Shown: positions 41,201 through 55,018 of the stretch, piece after piece
Layout: each line of letters starts with the position of its first letter
Position numbering within the stretch: the first letter of the stretch is position 1
NCBI RefSeq assembly: GCF_020382885.2
Contig: NC_058499.1
Span: 20,693,872 to 20,757,871 of the forward strand
Length of the DNA: 64,000 nt
Reading direction: 5' to 3'
Source: Scatophagus argus
Taxonomy: Eukaryota > Chordata > Actinopteri > Scatophagidae
Translations under genes and position numbers: made by a program
Notes under the pieces: generated by a model
What the model was told of the DNA's origin: nothing
The model's input: only the letters and a program-made list of their open reading frames with translations
Databases searched by the model: none

Positions 41201-42006
41201 GTTTGGTGCCGTTTTCTCATTTTCAGCTCAATCTACTTATAAATAAACTAATTAAAAGATACCATGTGAAAACACACACTAAACAATGAGTACACAAAAG
41301 GCATCCTATCACAGAACAGTCTGATACAGACCTAAATAATAACTATATTATTTAATCAGAATAAAACTTTTACTTTGAAATAGCTTCATCATCACCTAAA
41401 ACTCTGCTACTTCACAAATGTGGCTCATCTTCTCAACACTCACCCTGTCATGGTCATGGAGCATGTCTGCGTAACAGGACCTGGAAGATAAACATGCTGA
41501 ACTGATCAACGGGACAACAGATTCAAGTGTTGGTATTCTTTTCAGAAATGTCTGATCGTGTCAGAAAATGGCTAACGCTGTCATTGTCAGAGCTTTTCAA
41601 CTCAGATATTAACAGAGCCCAAATGATAACAGAGTTATCTTCTGATGCCACCGCGGCACAGACCCCGAACGTCAAAATAAAGTTGGTTTGCTTGTTGACA
41701 AACGAAAACACTCAGTGAAAAGATTTTTTTTCATTGATTTAAATCTCAACTCAGTATACATCAGCACAACAGAAAGCAGTTTTTTAATGAAATGACTTCA
41801 TGTTTTCACAGGGGCCAAAATGACTTTCTACTTTTTATGTCCGCCGAGAAGAAGACCACATTTAAACGCGTGCAGCTTCTCCCCATGCTGTGATGCTAAG
41901 CTCGGAGCTACCTGGCTATCTCTTGATGGTAGTCGTACTCCTCACTCTCCTCCACCCAGTCTAAAGCTCCTGTGGTCGGGTTGGCTCTTCCACAGAACGT
42001 CTTCAT
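33282..42006 (-). CDS. prmt7: Protein arginine N-methyltransferase 7
   Basis: PRMT7 is the type III enzyme that makes monomethylarginine on histones and RNA-binding proteins. Seventeen coding exons (minus): 41912-42006, 41444-41480, 40972-41121, 40207-40315, 39876-39988, 38319-38548, 38013-38193, 37806-37933, 37276-37414, 37108-37191, 36964-37011, 36743-36832, 36019-36180, 35669-35743, 35290-35450, 34486-34582 and 33282-33440. The total is 2058 nt, or 685 residues (human 692). Start [23 protein letters not shown]-binding motif I is [15 protein letters not shown], and the double-glutamate loop is [17 protein letters not shown] second, degenerate methyltransferase repeat forms the C-terminal half, as the family requires. 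All phases fit. Intron 5 carries a pogo-like element and intron 16 the mariner-type element with the ciapin1 insert; neither touches an exon. Confidence 0.96.
33617..33660. repeat. (TA)n microsatellite
   Basis: A TA dinucleotide run with one GA interruption directly abuts the left end of the mariner-type element. Since these elements insert at TA, the tract may have been the target or may have grown from it. Confidence 0.8.
33659..34245 (+). mobile_element. Tc1/mariner-type element carrying a captured ciapin1 exon end
   Basis: The left terminal repeat (gccgatcagccacaacatta, from about 33661) pairs with the right one (taatgttgcgggtgatcgat at 34223-34242), with TA at each edge. The right portion, 33885-34220, matches the C-terminal half of a Tc1/mariner transposase gene as I recall it (ggttctagcaatcatgtgta, ccatggcaacggctc, gagctgttttggaagcacaa) but is decayed and not coding. 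Between the left repeat and this portion, where the 5' half of the transposase gene should be, lies 33698-33822. That is a 125-bp copy of ciapin1 30486-30610 (69 bp of exon 4 plus 56 bp of intron) with 5 mismatches by hand count. The segment 33823-33884 is of uncertain origin. The element lies in prmt7 intron 16, antisense to prmt7. Confidence 0.8.
36256..36276. repeat. (TA)n microsatellite
   Basis: A short TA run in prmt7 intron 12, next to a T-rich stretch. Confidence 0.7.
38251..38297. repeat. (TA)n(GA)n compound microsatellite
   Basis: A TA run followed directly by a GA run, about 20 bp beyond the donor of prmt7 exon 6. Length change here could affect splicing, but nothing shows that it does. 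Confidence 0.8.
38611..39726 (+). mobile_element. Internally deleted pogo-like (Tigger/DDE_1) DNA transposon
   Basis: The ends are inverted repeats (left ccgtattttccgcactataa, right the reverse complement ending ggaaaatacgg), flanked by TA as expected for pogo elements. Subterminal copies of a gcgccttataatccg-type word recur at both ends. An open frame at 38671-39111 (146 residues) keeps the middle of a pogo transposase: [55 protein letters not shown]. It then jumps to an acidic C-terminal end ([19 protein letters not shown]). The N-terminal DNA-binding domain and most of the catalytic core are gone, so it could move only with a helper. It lies in prmt7 intron 5, antisense to the gene. Good terminal repeats and an open frame suggest a fairly recent insertion. 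Confidence 0.85.
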
Positions 42007-42170
42007 CTCTGCCACAACTGCTACAATACTCCGATAACATGTAAGATTAAATACAGGCTGTACAAAAATGGAATATTCCACACAACTCAAACAGTGAAAT
42101 GGGTTACAAATGCAGCGTTGCCCCTACGGTAGCGGCCATCTTTCCCAGCGACGTCACAAACTATTTAGGT
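42007..42170 (-). promoter_or_regulatory. prmt7 proximal promoter
   Basis: A YY1-type GCGGCCATCTTT at 42132-42143 and a palindromic CRE-type GACGTCAC at 42150-42157 lie about 130-150 bp upstream of the prmt7 start codon, in a locally CG-richer stretch. This combination is typical of TATA-less constitutive promoters. The transcription start is inferred to be near 42130. Confidence 0.55.
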
Positions 42171-44234
42171 CACGTGACTAGCAATAAAACCCAATTCACT
42201 TTCTTTTCATTCCAACAACGGTACAAAATTGTACAAAAACTACATATATGCTTTTGACTTAATGTTAATCTTAAAATAATAGAAGTACAATCGCTGACAG
42301 GATTTAGAAAAAATATTTGTAACATGCACTTAACAGCAACAACAATAACAATAATAATAATGAGAAGAAGAAATGGCAGAAGAAGAAAGTTTATTTTACA
42401 AAACATTTATTTAAGCATTTATAAGACAGGATCTACAATGTGCTTCAGAGGTTGGCATTGAACCAGAGCAGGAGATATCTTTTGAAATAACAGCAGAAAG
42501 CACTTCACAAAAGGAATTAGCAGAAAAATAACATATAAATACAATAAATACATAAAAAATCAGATTAAAAACACCCTTTACAAACAATATTAGAAGATAA
42601 AATGGGACAAAATAACAAATACACAAAGGCAAGTTAATGATGGTGATTTGAAAGTAATTAGCAGCCAAAGTTCCTCAGCCTTAAATCTTAAGTCCAGACT
42701 GTAGTGTGATGATGATTTAATAAAACTGTTAATACAGTTATTATTTATATAAGTCACATACCGTAAGTTGTAATTGATGCACTGTTACATGCTGTACAGA
42801 TATTCAGATGTTTCAGGGACTGCATATTTTTAGTTTTGTTGCGTGACTATTGTTTGGCTTTCATTGAATATAACATTAGGTTTTGTTTTGATTTTACTTC
42901 AAACCATGAACTCCTCCTAGGCAATAAACATAACATCATATGCACAAATCGACCCATTAATACAATATCCAATGGCTATTTTCTTCTGCAGGAACAACAG
43001 GGTCAGACCTTGAATATCTCACCACATTTTTATGGCTATCTGGTAAAGTCTTTCAGTTATTTGTTAGAATTCAGAAATGTGTCAAAAGTTCCTGATTAAT
43101 TATCTCCAATAGGCTCGACCCTTACTTCCAGTGAAGGGAAATCTTAATGCTTCAGCATACCAAGACATTTTGGACAATGCTATGCTTCCAACTTTGTGGC
43201 AACAGTTTGGGGGAGGCCATTTTCTATTCCAGCATGACTGTGTCCCAGTGCACAAAGCAAAGTCCATAAAGACATGGCTGGATGAGTTTGGTGTGGAAGA
43301 ACTTGACTGGCCCACACAGAGTCCTGACCTCAACCCCATCCAACACCTTTGGGATGAACTGGAAAAGAGATTGTGATTCAGGCCTTTTGGTCCAACATCA
43401 GTGTCTGACTTCACAAATGCTCTACTGCATGAATGGGCAAAAATTCCCACAGAAACACTTACACGTTATAGCTGCAAAGCTGTCTATGTTTTTGTAATGC
43501 AATGTCATTAAAATCTCAGCTGGTGTAATGGTCAGGTATCCCAATTTGTCTTTTGTCTATATAGTGTAACTGTCAGTGAAATCTGTCATATAACCTGGTC
43601 AACAGCTTCATCATCCCTTTGAGATCATCATGCACGAGTTGGTACACACAGAGCAGTGTGCAGATTACTGATGTCATCTTCAACGATTTCTGAGTCAAAG
43701 TTTTCAGCGTATGTTGGTTAAAGCTCCATACTGCAAGCTTTAATGTCAAAGTCTGGTTAAATCTGTAGCATAAATCACACGATGGAAAGCTGCGATAGAG
43801 TAGAAGATATTGCTTTACAGTTCATATTTTTGAGCCACAGTGGCTGATTGATTCAGAACTTTACCAGACAAATGAGATTCGGCTTAAGGTGAACCTGGAC
43901 CAGCAAGTCACCAGCTCAAATCCCTGGTATGTTCACCCTATGGGTGAAGGGAAAGAAAATGTGTCCCTCTCTCTTTGCTCAACAGATAGCAGCTCCCACT
44001 ATGCATGTTGTAACACCGTGAATGTGAAGAAAAAACCAAGGAACTTCAATTGTTGCTCTCTGGATAAATAATGAATGACAGAATTGTACACAGGTTGGCC
44101 ATTCACCTGTATGGTCCTGCATATTTCAGTGTAATGATGAGCTGTGGACATGCAGCTTCACAATCCTTCTGAGAACCAGAGCCACCCTGATTTTAATGTG
44201 ACAACGGGAGTTCAGGCCTTGGCCTCCGTCACTG
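42171..44234. other. Intergenic region between prmt7 and exoc3l1
   Basis: Prmt7 upstream sequence, an (aat)n-type run near 42335-42362, a Tc1-like remnant (43100-43568) and the likely exoc3l1 3' UTR next to 44235. No other gene is supported. No clear AATAAA for exoc3l1 was seen within 400 bp of its stop codon. Confidence 0.5.
43100..43568 (+). mobile_element. Tc1-like transposon, 3' remnant
   Basis: An open frame at 43131-43376 reads as the C-terminal part of a Tc1 transposase: KGNLNASAYQDILDNAMLP, then FLFQHDCVPVHKAKSI and the final catalytic region VEELDWPTQSPDLNPIQHLW with the DE signature (HLWDELEKRL). It hits a stop and then continues in the same frame (FRPFGPTSVSDFTNALLHEW). The end tttgtctatatagtgta near 43552-43568 is the right terminal repeat. 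The N-terminal half and left repeat are missing, so the copy is 5'-truncated and inactive. Confidence 0.85.
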
Positions 44235-47200
44235 TTATGCACACTTGGCAGTGGGCAGACAGAAGGCCATGGTGGAGGGAGGCACCAGGATGTCAGTGAA
44301 GATGGGTCGGTATCCTGCAGGCAGAGGGGGGGCGCACTGCTCCAGCAAGTCCAACACAGCCCCCCTGATGTCCCTGGACACATCACCACGGATATCCAGC
44401 AGTACAGACACATGCTCTTCACTGAGGAAATAACATGCGTGGTATCAAATCATTTTGCTATAAGGATCTAACTTGATGTTAATGCATACTATATATGGTG
44501 ATTTAACAACCACTTTACAGTCAGCAGGGAGGTCAGATTACCTGATGTCAGGGTATTTGGCAGCAAGTCCAGAAACTTCCAGAATGAGCATACCAGGGTC
44601 TTTCAGCCGGACAAAGTCAGCCAGGACGGGTAGCAAGGCCAACGGATTGACTTCAGGTACCGACCCTTCACCCTCCTGTATAGATGCACACATCAATACA
44701 TTTGAATGAAGCTGTAGGAGAACAGTTTGTAGAAATGTTTTGATTTTGAACATTTTCACACCAAACATATTTTAAACCTCTGTGTATTCAGTGCTCAGTC
44801 TAGTATTTTATTTACTTTACTCAAATAACTTTTAAGCTGCAATGGGATGCTAAAATACAGCCCTCTGCTTTTACAGCAGTATAAACAATGATTTACTAGT
44901 GTGTGCTAATGTATGTAATCTTGTCAGAAGTGTGCCGCAAAATCAGTCAGGTTCAGGACTCTCACAGACAACTATTTTAGGACTGATTACATGTACGTAA
45001 TCTTTAGAACACTGAGGTACTTCAAAGTGTTTTAAGTCCATAAATGAACTTCTCGAGAGTCAGGTTCTCCTCACCAGGCCGTGGAAGATTTCTCTGAACT
45101 GCTGGTCGTCCTGAACTATCTGCTGGGCGAGCTGCCTCCTCTCCTCGGCACTGCGACACACCAACCTCTTCTGCATCAGAGCACGGACATACTCCACCAC
45201 CATCAGCCACTGGGCTTCCTCCTGCAGACGCTGTAGACACCGAAATAACATTCAGCAGCCATGTTGGCCACACATACAAAGTTCAGAGAACTGAAAGACA
45301 AGAAGTCAAGCAGCTCCAGTGTTTCACTGCACAATGTGTTTTAGAGAGATAAAAGGCAGGGGGCTAGTGTAGTGTGTTTCAGCCTACATGATAACCTTTA
45401 ATATGTCACTTGGCCGAGCCAGTGAACCAGAATTCTCAGTTTAACATCCAAAAGACAGAATAACGAACTAAGTCTGCACAGTAGGGACAGAAACAAAGCA
45501 AAGCTGTGACCTGTCGGCAGGGTGGTCGAACACGGCTGTACAGCTCCAGGTGACGCTCCAGGACGCTGCATAGTTTAGGGGTGGGGTCTCCCTGGACCAG
45601 CCAGGGTCGGGTCAGCAGGCCTGGGAGGAAAGGCTGAAGATCCAGCAGCAGCTGATCCATCACCAGGCGACACGCCCGTCTCACCGCCCGATCCAGAGCT
45701 GCCAGAGGGTTGGGGGGAGTCCGAGAGAACTGCCCCGCTGACCGGGACGACTGCTGCTGCTGCAGGCTCTCTGTGGACTTTCTGCATTTCAAACACACGA
45801 GACACAGTGGATTCCATTTACATCCGTATTTGTTATTTTTTACTGGCCTTATTTTAGTTAATTCTTATAATCTGTTGTGCTGGGAGAACCACTGGGAAGA
45901 CAGCACCATCTTGATCAGCAGGCCATTACAGCTGTTGTGTTAAAAATACTGAACTGTCAGCCAGTGCACATTTGCTCATTTATTTTTCACTGTGAACCAA
46001 CTGATTAGATGGAGTAATCATCATAGGGAGCAGGGTGGAGGGAAGTAGACAGCTGCTCCCAGTGTTTCACAGCTGCATGTGATGAGGCAGTGAACAGGGC
46101 AATGCAGCAATGTAAAAGATAAGCCATAACAAGTGCTGCATTCACATTTTTTTCACAGGAGTATTATCAGCAAAATGTAATTTAGAATGGAAAATACATT
46201 GTTGAATGGCCCTTTCAGTGTGTTTTACTATTATATACTGTTTATCTGATTCTTGACATCTTAATCTCTGCACCGTTCACTGGAATCACAAAGTCTCCCA
46301 TTCATTTGTGAAGGGCTCAGTATGATTGGAGATGTTTGGTGGCAAATTGCCAAAGAAAAACAGAATATCTGGTGTGTTAAGAATAGACAAGAAACTGATA
46401 ATCTCTTTTTCTGGTTCTGTTTACATTTACAGTATGAACTGACTATTTTTGAGCAACAACACAATTACCACAACTATTACACAATGCTTGCCAACCTGTT
46501 CTAGGTCCCCAAAGTGTCCAAAACCATTTTAGCAGGTTTCAAAAAGGACCCAAAAGGAAGACACTGAGAGGGCAGGTTAAAATTAATAAATAAAATGGTA
46601 GCTTTAGCAACATAAAATTGAAATTGGACTACTCTGGCTGCCAATAAAAACACAGGAAGCATAAAAATAGAGGAAAATACAGAACTAACAAAAGAACAAA
46701 CTGGTGAGTAACAGGGAAACCAGGCAGGAACAAGAAAGGAATCCACAAGCAGCAAACAGCAAACTTTTAGTGGTTCCGGAGGGACAGTACATGGACGAAC
46801 TACTCAGGAGGATGCAATTAACAAAGCAGGAACTGACAAAAAATTCAATTTAATTTCAAAATTAAAATAACTAAACTAAAACCCCTAATGCTGTCATAAC
46901 ATGAGTCTAAACACATTAGTGAAACAAAGTGCTGAAAGCTTAATCAGTGGTCATTCACCACCTTTTTGCCATTGTCTCACTTGAGGATGATGCAGTTGCT
47001 GATGGAGGCCAGCAGATAGTGGAGGTAGAACTTGTTTTTGTTGTTGCTCGGATCCCTGCGATGCTCCTTCCCTGATTCCACCAGAGCTTCTCGAAACCTA
47101 CGATGTGAAGGAACGGAGGTGGAAGTGAAGTAGAAGTGTATGAGCCTGTTTCATGCATACTGAAAATAAAGTGGCTTGACAAGCGGTCCAGAGCAAAACT

Positions 47201-50200
47201 TGCATGAAGGCACACCTGTTGAGCAGGTTCTCCATCTCGTACAGTCCCATCTGTATGGTCTGATCTCGTAAGGATTCTCCGATCATCAGAGCCACTCGGG
47301 CATTCTCCTCCAGCATCTACCACAGTCCCACAAACAGAATGAATACACTCCAATCTTTAGGTGTGATGATGCTGAGAATGTGACTAAAGTACACCAAGTA
47401 TGTTAAGAAGTGGAAAATTTAATGTGAGATGACTCAGCTGCGTTCTGGGTGTTACCACTGGTCATGCTCCCCGTGTATATGTACACGTGTTGTTGTATTT
47501 ACTGTGTTTTGTTATGGCATCTGTATGGTTTACCTGTGTGATGATGGTGGGCAGGCTGGTGTGGTAGAAACCTTCATGGTCTGTGTCAGGCTCTTGGTCC
47601 CTCTGCCAGTCTTGCAGCTCCACTTGCAGAGCTTTGTGCATCCACTCTGATACACTCTTCTATAACAACAGGAACAACATGGACACACACATTCACTGTT
47701 CTCAGTACTCCAACATGGGTACCATCATATTCCTCTACATGTCGCTCATATGGTTCCTACAGAGTTTCAACTTCAATATTCCCAGCTTTTCCAGATATGC
47801 ATTCATATTATTTTCATTAGTAGTCAACATGTACCATGACCATGTGTAATGTCTTTCTTATTCACTTTTCCAAACCCGAGTGCTGAACTATGTAGGGACT
47901 CTGTTTTCAAGGACTCAGCTAATTTTGTGGACGACTCACCCGAACACTCTGTACGTATTTGTTCTGCAGCTGTTCCAGTCCCTCAGTGGAGATAAGAGGT
48001 CCTAGTTCTTCTTTCTCCTTCTCAGCCACCAGCTCTGGATGACCCATCATGTCTGGGCTGCCAAATCAAGACTGTCAGACTCTGAGCTTTTCACAGTTAA
48101 CTCTGTCCAACACTGGCATCCATATAAAGCTCAAAATTGTGACATTTGTGTAAATATAATTAACAAAATCATCATAATGCCTCATTAATGGACCTTATAC
48201 TACAACACAAGTTGACAGGATTCTTTGTGGATCTTTATAGTCAAACAAGACTGCTTGTTACAGTCTGTCATAGACTGCATATATGTTGTTATGTTACATA
48301 TGTTCACTTCAGTTCAACAAAGAAGTTCAACCAAAAGTTGATCCTTTGGTTTTGTCTGTTAGAGATGGAACCAAAATTTTCTGTGGAAACTCTCAACACA
48401 TGACAAAAACAAATTGTTTGAGTTCAGATATTTATTGCACTTTAATAAGTAGACAAGTTTAGTTTTCCTTCAAACACAAAAATATCACAAAAAGGTGGTT
48501 CAACCTCAATTTGATTATTAAGAAAAAAAATGGTACTTGGGCTGTGGTGTCATACTTTGACTGATTTGGGGAAAAATGTATTTGTGATTAGGTCATTTAG
48601 TTCCACATGTGCTGTTAAGGTATTTATAAAATTCCACTGTGGACATGAATGGGTTTAAGCAATGAAGGAGGAAATATGGGGGGCAAAGTGTGTATGAAGG
48701 TAATCATCTGGATTTGAAATGAAACATAAAGTCAGAGTCTGATCCTCATGAGCCAAAGTGATGTTCAGGTTCATGGTGAACTACTGGATCAGCTCTCACA
48801 CAAATTAGCCTAGATGAGTTCCATGTCCTCCACACTCCAATGTGAGCGAACAGATTACCTCAGATACAGACTTCCTTTGTCCTTAATGTAAATTTAGCTA
48901 CACATTACATAAAGCAGCCACACACTGACAGTAGCACACAGAGCTTACCTGTTGTAGATGTGTAGCACCCAGTTGAGCACAGCAAAGATTTCCCCACTCT
49001 CCAGGTCCCAGCTGCTAACCTAGGCCACAAGCATCACTTACATGTGTATACTGAGGTTGTCAGCAGTTTGAAAACAGTTGTCATGCAAAAGATGAACATG
49101 TTGCAGCATTGGCTGATTTCTCTCCCATCGCTGACCTGTGCCAAGTGAGCATGTAAACATTTGTGGCTGGCCCTCAGGTAGGCTCCTGTTAGATGGTAGT
49201 GTGACGGGACACAGTGCTCCAGCAGGTGGCGTACGGTGGCCAGGTCAGCCATGATACTGTGCTGGAGAGCAGAGAGGTGGCCTGCCAAACCTGGCCCTCG
49301 TGTGTGCAGGTAGGAAACGCTGCGAAACCGTGCAGAAACCGCCTCATCTAGTACCTAGAGCAAAGAGGGCAGACTGTAACATACAATTACAAATTCAAAA
49401 AAAGGAGAAAGTTGGTGAAAGTGTTGTGGTTTTTAGCAGCTGGTGCTGACCTGGAAGAAGCATGCTCTCCAGCAGCGAGGTCGTCCTGGGGGCAGGGGCC
49501 TGGCGTTGCCTCTGCTCCCCCCTCTCTCCTCCAGTAAAGCTCGGTCCAGGGCCTCCTCCCGCTCCACTATCCTCACAGCTGATACAAACGGTGTGGGGTT
49601 TTGTCGCGCCAGGGCCAGAGCACTGCTCACCACCGCCCACAGCTCCTTACCTGATGTGAAGAGACCATCAGCGGACAGACAAAGTAAACAACTGTTGCAG
49701 TAGGTGAACAGTGGAACAGTGAACAGAGCTGGGGACTAACTATTTCCATGTAATAAAATCTAAAAATGAAGATAACTGTTATCTGTTACACTTATTGAGC
49801 CCCTTATTAAATTACAGTTACTAATCAAAATGTTGGTGATTACAACAGAGTTACATCCAAATGAAAGAAACTTATATGTAGAATGTAACATTATTCTGTT
49901 GCTTGGTGTATTTTCACTGCTCAGAAAGGCCTTCTTTTTCATATTTACTAACAGTTAAAGCTGTTGGGATGAAGTTGAGTGCAGCACCATCAAGGATAGA
50001 ATGTTTTACAAAGAACTGTAAGTGTTTAGACCATTAGACTCCATTCACTGGGTAATATGAGCCCAGGTTTTCAGTGATGATTTTGATTGGTTCCCTTGCT
50101 TGAACTTGCCCATAATGAACAACAGTATTAAATGATTAAAGCTCTGATTTAAATCAAGGAATGTCCAAACCAAAGCAAACATTTAGTGACAGCTCTTAGT

Positions 50201-51897
50201 ACTTGATAGGTTTCACTACTATAGAAAAATGCTGGTCTGTTTCCTGAGAAATTCTGCTGTGCTTTTGAATTAATAAAGCAGATTTTACTGAGAAAACTTG
50301 GAAGTTGTCTAGCCCCAAGATATCCTTACCAAGGGCGTCCACCAGCTTTCCCACACCAGAAAAATACTTGGCCACCAGCTCTTGGTCCTCTGTGCTAAGG
50401 GCACTTCCTGCTGTCCCAGCAGCCCCGTGGAGCTGCCAGAGGATGTCATCCTGCCAGTGCTCCAGATCCATCAGCCGGGCGTGGGCCTCCAGGAGACGCC
50501 GGGACTCCACCAGACGCTCAGTCTCCAACACCATGCTTCGAACTGCAAAGGCCAAGTCAGGGAAGGACACATTAATTCCTCAAGCTGTCAACAATTCATG
50601 CAATAACCTCTTACTACTTCTTGGCACTGTTACAGATTGAAGTTGCATATTTTAGTTTTTGTACTATGAAAGTTGTGGAAGCAGAAATGATGAAAATCCT
50701 TGGTATATTCTATAAAGATACCATTAGTGATACACAAGATGGGTGAAGGAAATCAGAAGTAGAAATCATAGAGATAACAGACTTTGTTTCAACTGTACAT
50801 TAGTAATAACTACATTAATACAAAACATTAAATTGCGAATTAATAGATTTAATTAATTTAGAACCAAAATGACTCGTTAACTTAATTCACCACATTCTTA
50901 TCAAGAGTAGTCTAATTTCTGATCAAAGTTGTCCTGAGGAGGAATTGTCACATGTGCAGTCAGATGTGAGTTGCTTGTAATATAATATATAATATATAAT
51001 AACATTTACAGAGTACAGAGGGTGGACAAGGAACAGGAGCATCTGGAGGTTTAACATCTATGGTATAACCTGATACATTCACAGACTTATATCTACTCCA
51101 TGTACACTGTGGGTCATAGTAGGAGTTAAGTTATAATCACTCACTCATTGGTAGGATTAAGACAAATGCAGCTATGGTAAAATGAAAGGTGAACTAGCTT
51201 TTAGCTACTGACATTGCCAAAACTATTATAAACTAAAATAAATCATCAAAAAAGAATTGCAATCGTTTCTTTTCCCCTAAAGAACATATTTTCATCTGTG
51301 TACAACTAACTACATTTTTTTGTAAATTAAAAGGGAAACTGGATTCATTATGAATGAAAGATTTCAGGCCTGTGTGTTCACAAAATGGCATCGCACCAGA
51401 GTAAAGTCGTGGCAGGTTGCTGACGGCAGCGAGGAGCTGACAGTGGTTGACTGACACTTCTCTCAGCCTCTCCAGAGCCTTCACCCCCTCTGTGTTTCTA
51501 TTAGACTCTAAACCTGCTTTCTTCAAGGCATGTGACACCTCTTTCAGCTCAGCCCTGGCCTCCCGGAGCTGCTCCAGACCCCAACCTACCCCTTCCAGGT
51601 AGGACTGGACCATGGACTGGAAGGAAAGCAGCAGCACAGAGGTTAGTCCTACTGATCGCTAAACTGAGCTCATATTGTATCATAGTGTGTATGCGTGTGT
51701 GTTTTGACGTGTGCCTATGATGTCACCTTGAGCCTGGTGTGTATGGAGGCGGTCCTCTGACTCTCTCTCTTCCTGTATTGGCTCAGACGCTCCAGATGTT
51801 CAGGTCGACAGAAAACACCTGACGCCCACTTCAGGGCAGCACCGCGGGCCAAACACTCGGCCCTCTCCACCTCTGGCCATACCTCCACCACTGGCAT
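44235..51897 (-). CDS. exoc3l1: Exocyst complex component 3-like protein 1
   Basis: EXOC3L1 belongs to the Sec6/EXOC3 family of rod-like tethering proteins linked to vesicle exocytosis. Fourteen coding exons (minus): 51727-51897, 51397-51616, 50330-50542, 49451-49650, 49136-49354, 48949-49019, 47940-48057, 47534-47659, 47216-47316, 46981-47097, 45511-45781, 45075-45230, 44542-44675 and 44235-44421. The total is 2304 nt, or 767 residues (human 746). The N-terminus ERAECLARGAALKWASGVF and the following MVQSYLEGV are near-identical to human EXOC3L1. The C-terminus keeps LMQKRLVCRSAEERRQ, LKDPGMLILEVSGLAAKYPD and EEHVSVLLDIRGDVSRD. It has the family-wide all-helical character and no membrane segment. 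The start codon is 5 nt after an acceptor, so there must be an upstream non-coding exon. All phases fit and no intron carries a large transposon. Confidence 0.95.
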
Positions 51898-52165
51898 CGT
51901 GTCTGATGGAAAAACAGAAGGAGCACAAGGGTCAAATAACGTCTTGAAGCAGTTGTGAGGGGTTTACAGAAATGAAAAAAAAAAACCAAACAAAAAAAAA
52001 CAAGCAAAAACAACATTTGTTTTGAAAATATATGTTCTCAAATGTTTTTGTTATGCTGTTTTGTATGTAGACATCTTTAAAACGGAATGTCTTCTCAAAG
52101 TTCATGAACATGTGGAGTCTGCCCTGAAGACATAAATAAAACTTTAAGTTGTAGCAATTTCATGC

Positions 52166-52425
<260 letters not shown>

Positions 52426-55018
52426 AGCCCAACATATTATCTGCTGCTGGCACAACACACCTAAATGTCTGACTAAACTACCAGTGATTGGTACATTGAT
52501 ACATGATGAGTATGATTAGCTTGTTGGAAAGCATTTCTCTATCTGTGGTGAACTATTTTAATGTGAATCCTCCTCCTTTAAACTTTTTCTCGTGCCCTAT
52601 GTTTTTGATTTGCGTGTCTTTTTCAATTTAGCATTACTAGGTCTACTACTAGGAGTCAACAGTCTCAGAAACTTTTAAATCAGTTTATTTAGTATTTTTA
52701 GTATTATTTTCAGTTTGTTGCCAACACACACAGAAGACACGTTTTTTTTTTTTAAAAAAAGGCTGTAACAGCATCACATAGTATGTGCTTTATTAGAGTC
52801 TAAGCTCTTAGAACCAGAGACCACACTCAGACTCTACCAATGATCCCTTCATACTGTGAAGGCCACTCTAGCATCTCTGCATTGTTTTACAACAGAGGTG
52901 AGTTACTTCACCTGAAACCTCACTAACACCAAAAAATGCATACACTTTTAGTAAATAAACCATGAACTTATATTTATTGAGTGTGGCTGCAGGTTAGGAC
53001 GCCTTCTCTTAAAATGATCGCTAGACAAAATACACTTCAGCCTGTGGGTGGTTTACCACTACAGCTAAACCATTTCCTGAGGCAAAACTGCATTTTATTA
53101 GATCAAAACTGGACAGACTTGGTCTAAAGTGGATGAGTACTTTAAAATAACACAGTTTTAAAATCTCAAATCATATAACCAGAAAGTGGAAGCTGACTTT
53201 TGCAATGGGGGCACATTCTTCCTTTTGACAGAAAACCTAAAACTGGCCCAATTATCTACCAAATGAGGTTCAACTTCCTCACCAGTGTCATTATTTCTGT
53301 CTCCGCAGCAACTCTGTCTCCAAGAAATATTTGCAGAAACAAAATCCATTATGCTTTGCTAAGCTTTGTTCCCAGATGGGAAGTTTTCCATCAAAAGTTA
53401 TTCTGTATTGCATTATTTAATTTCCCATTTACCAGCTCAAGAATAGTATGCCCTGATTTTGGTATAGCACTCAATATTGTCCCCAAATGTCCTTGCAGCT
53501 CTCCCACACTTTCACTGTTCACTGTTGAACTACCAACCACAGCCATCATAAAAAGAGACAGTTCTGAGAACGGGATATGCTGTACCAGTCTGAGTGAAAC
53601 ATTTCTCTGCACCATAAAGGAGAGGATCTTTTCTTACAGCGCAGAGAAGCGAGGCTCTGTTGTCAGTCGAACAGTCAGGTGAGCAGGATATCGTTTCTCA
53701 TCTGTTAGTCAGCAAGACGGGCTTACTGCAGCCATTAGAGTCATGTCACAATGCTTCCATTTGAATTACACTTCTAAATTGGTCTTAACTGAATAATGTA
53801 CCGGTTAGTGACTCAGCACAGAGTAATGTGCTGAACTTGGTCACCGGCATTGAACAGACTTTCTGTGACCTTAGGGTTTAAAGTTTAGTTTGTTGTGTTA
53901 GGTTCAGGCTTTTTCAGTGAGATGATGAGGCATGTGTAGTCATGTGCATGTGTGTGTGTGTGTGTGTGTAGATGTTTGGACCTCTCAGTTACACAAACAG
54001 GGCTGTCTCTGTCTCAGAGGAGATCATGGGACACTCTGCTATCCTAATCCATACTAAATCTGAGTGCTGAAATGTCATCATCAGCAACTCTGCAAAACAA
54101 TAAACCATAGAGCTCACATTCAGGAAGGCTGGTGCTGCAACAGCACAGTCAAAAACACAACCGCACGGAGGACAATACAGCAGCTGCTCACTCATTAGCA
54201 CACTGTAATGCTGCTGCAACGGTTGGTTGGTATGGAAACCAGCAGCCTGTCTGGTGAGGATGAAACATGATGGAGAATTACAACAATGGAAAAAAAAAAC
54301 AAATAACAAACAGGTGTTGACTGCCTTTTAAGGGGCATTCTGCCGTTTTTGCACATTAATGTCAATTTGTGATTCACAGGGTACCGTGAAGATGTAGGAT
54401 CCATGTTTATTTAGAGTTTGACCCATATTAGGAAGAAAGAGTCAGGATATCTGATATCAGGATATGCCTGCTGCACCAAGTTTTACTATTTTTGGGAATC
54501 TGTCTCTCAGAAATCCTCTAACCTTATGGAAGTGCATGACTAAAATGCTAGACTGTCACTTTAAATTAGGGTGTTTAGTATGCACAGTTTTCTTTGTTTT
54601 GTCAGAGTACTAAATGTAATTGAAACTGCTGACTTTCAAAGTTTATGCTTGACCTTGGAACCAGCAGCTGAGAGAATCTCACCATAAGGCTCATTTATTA
54701 GTTGTTGTGAAACTTGTAATCTTAATGCATGATCATCACCAGCAGCTGGATTTCACCCATTGTTATTGGAAAATAATAGTAGAAATATTATTATTCCTTT
54801 CTATGAAGCATGTCTTTACAGTAAAAAAAAATTTGAGTGGCCAAGTGCTCAGGTTCATTCATTTATCGCACCAACCAGCAACACTGCGGTCAGGCACAGC
54901 TTTGTTTTGTCTCTAGCTATACAGAGACTTTAGATGGAGTGGGTGTTGGCTGTTTAGCAATGTTGTCAACAGGCAAACAGTGTGTGTGCGTGTGTGTTCA
55001 GTATGTGTGTCCTGTTAC

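Noticed and set aside
43889-44071. Possible SINE or tRNA-like piece (caagtcaccagctcaaatcc)
   Set aside because: It has a weak B-box-like word but no A box, body or tail; too little to call.
53200-53682. 160-codon plus-strand open frame
   Set aside because: No recognisable domain, no splice or promoter context, and composition like random A/T-rich DNA. It was kept as non-coding.
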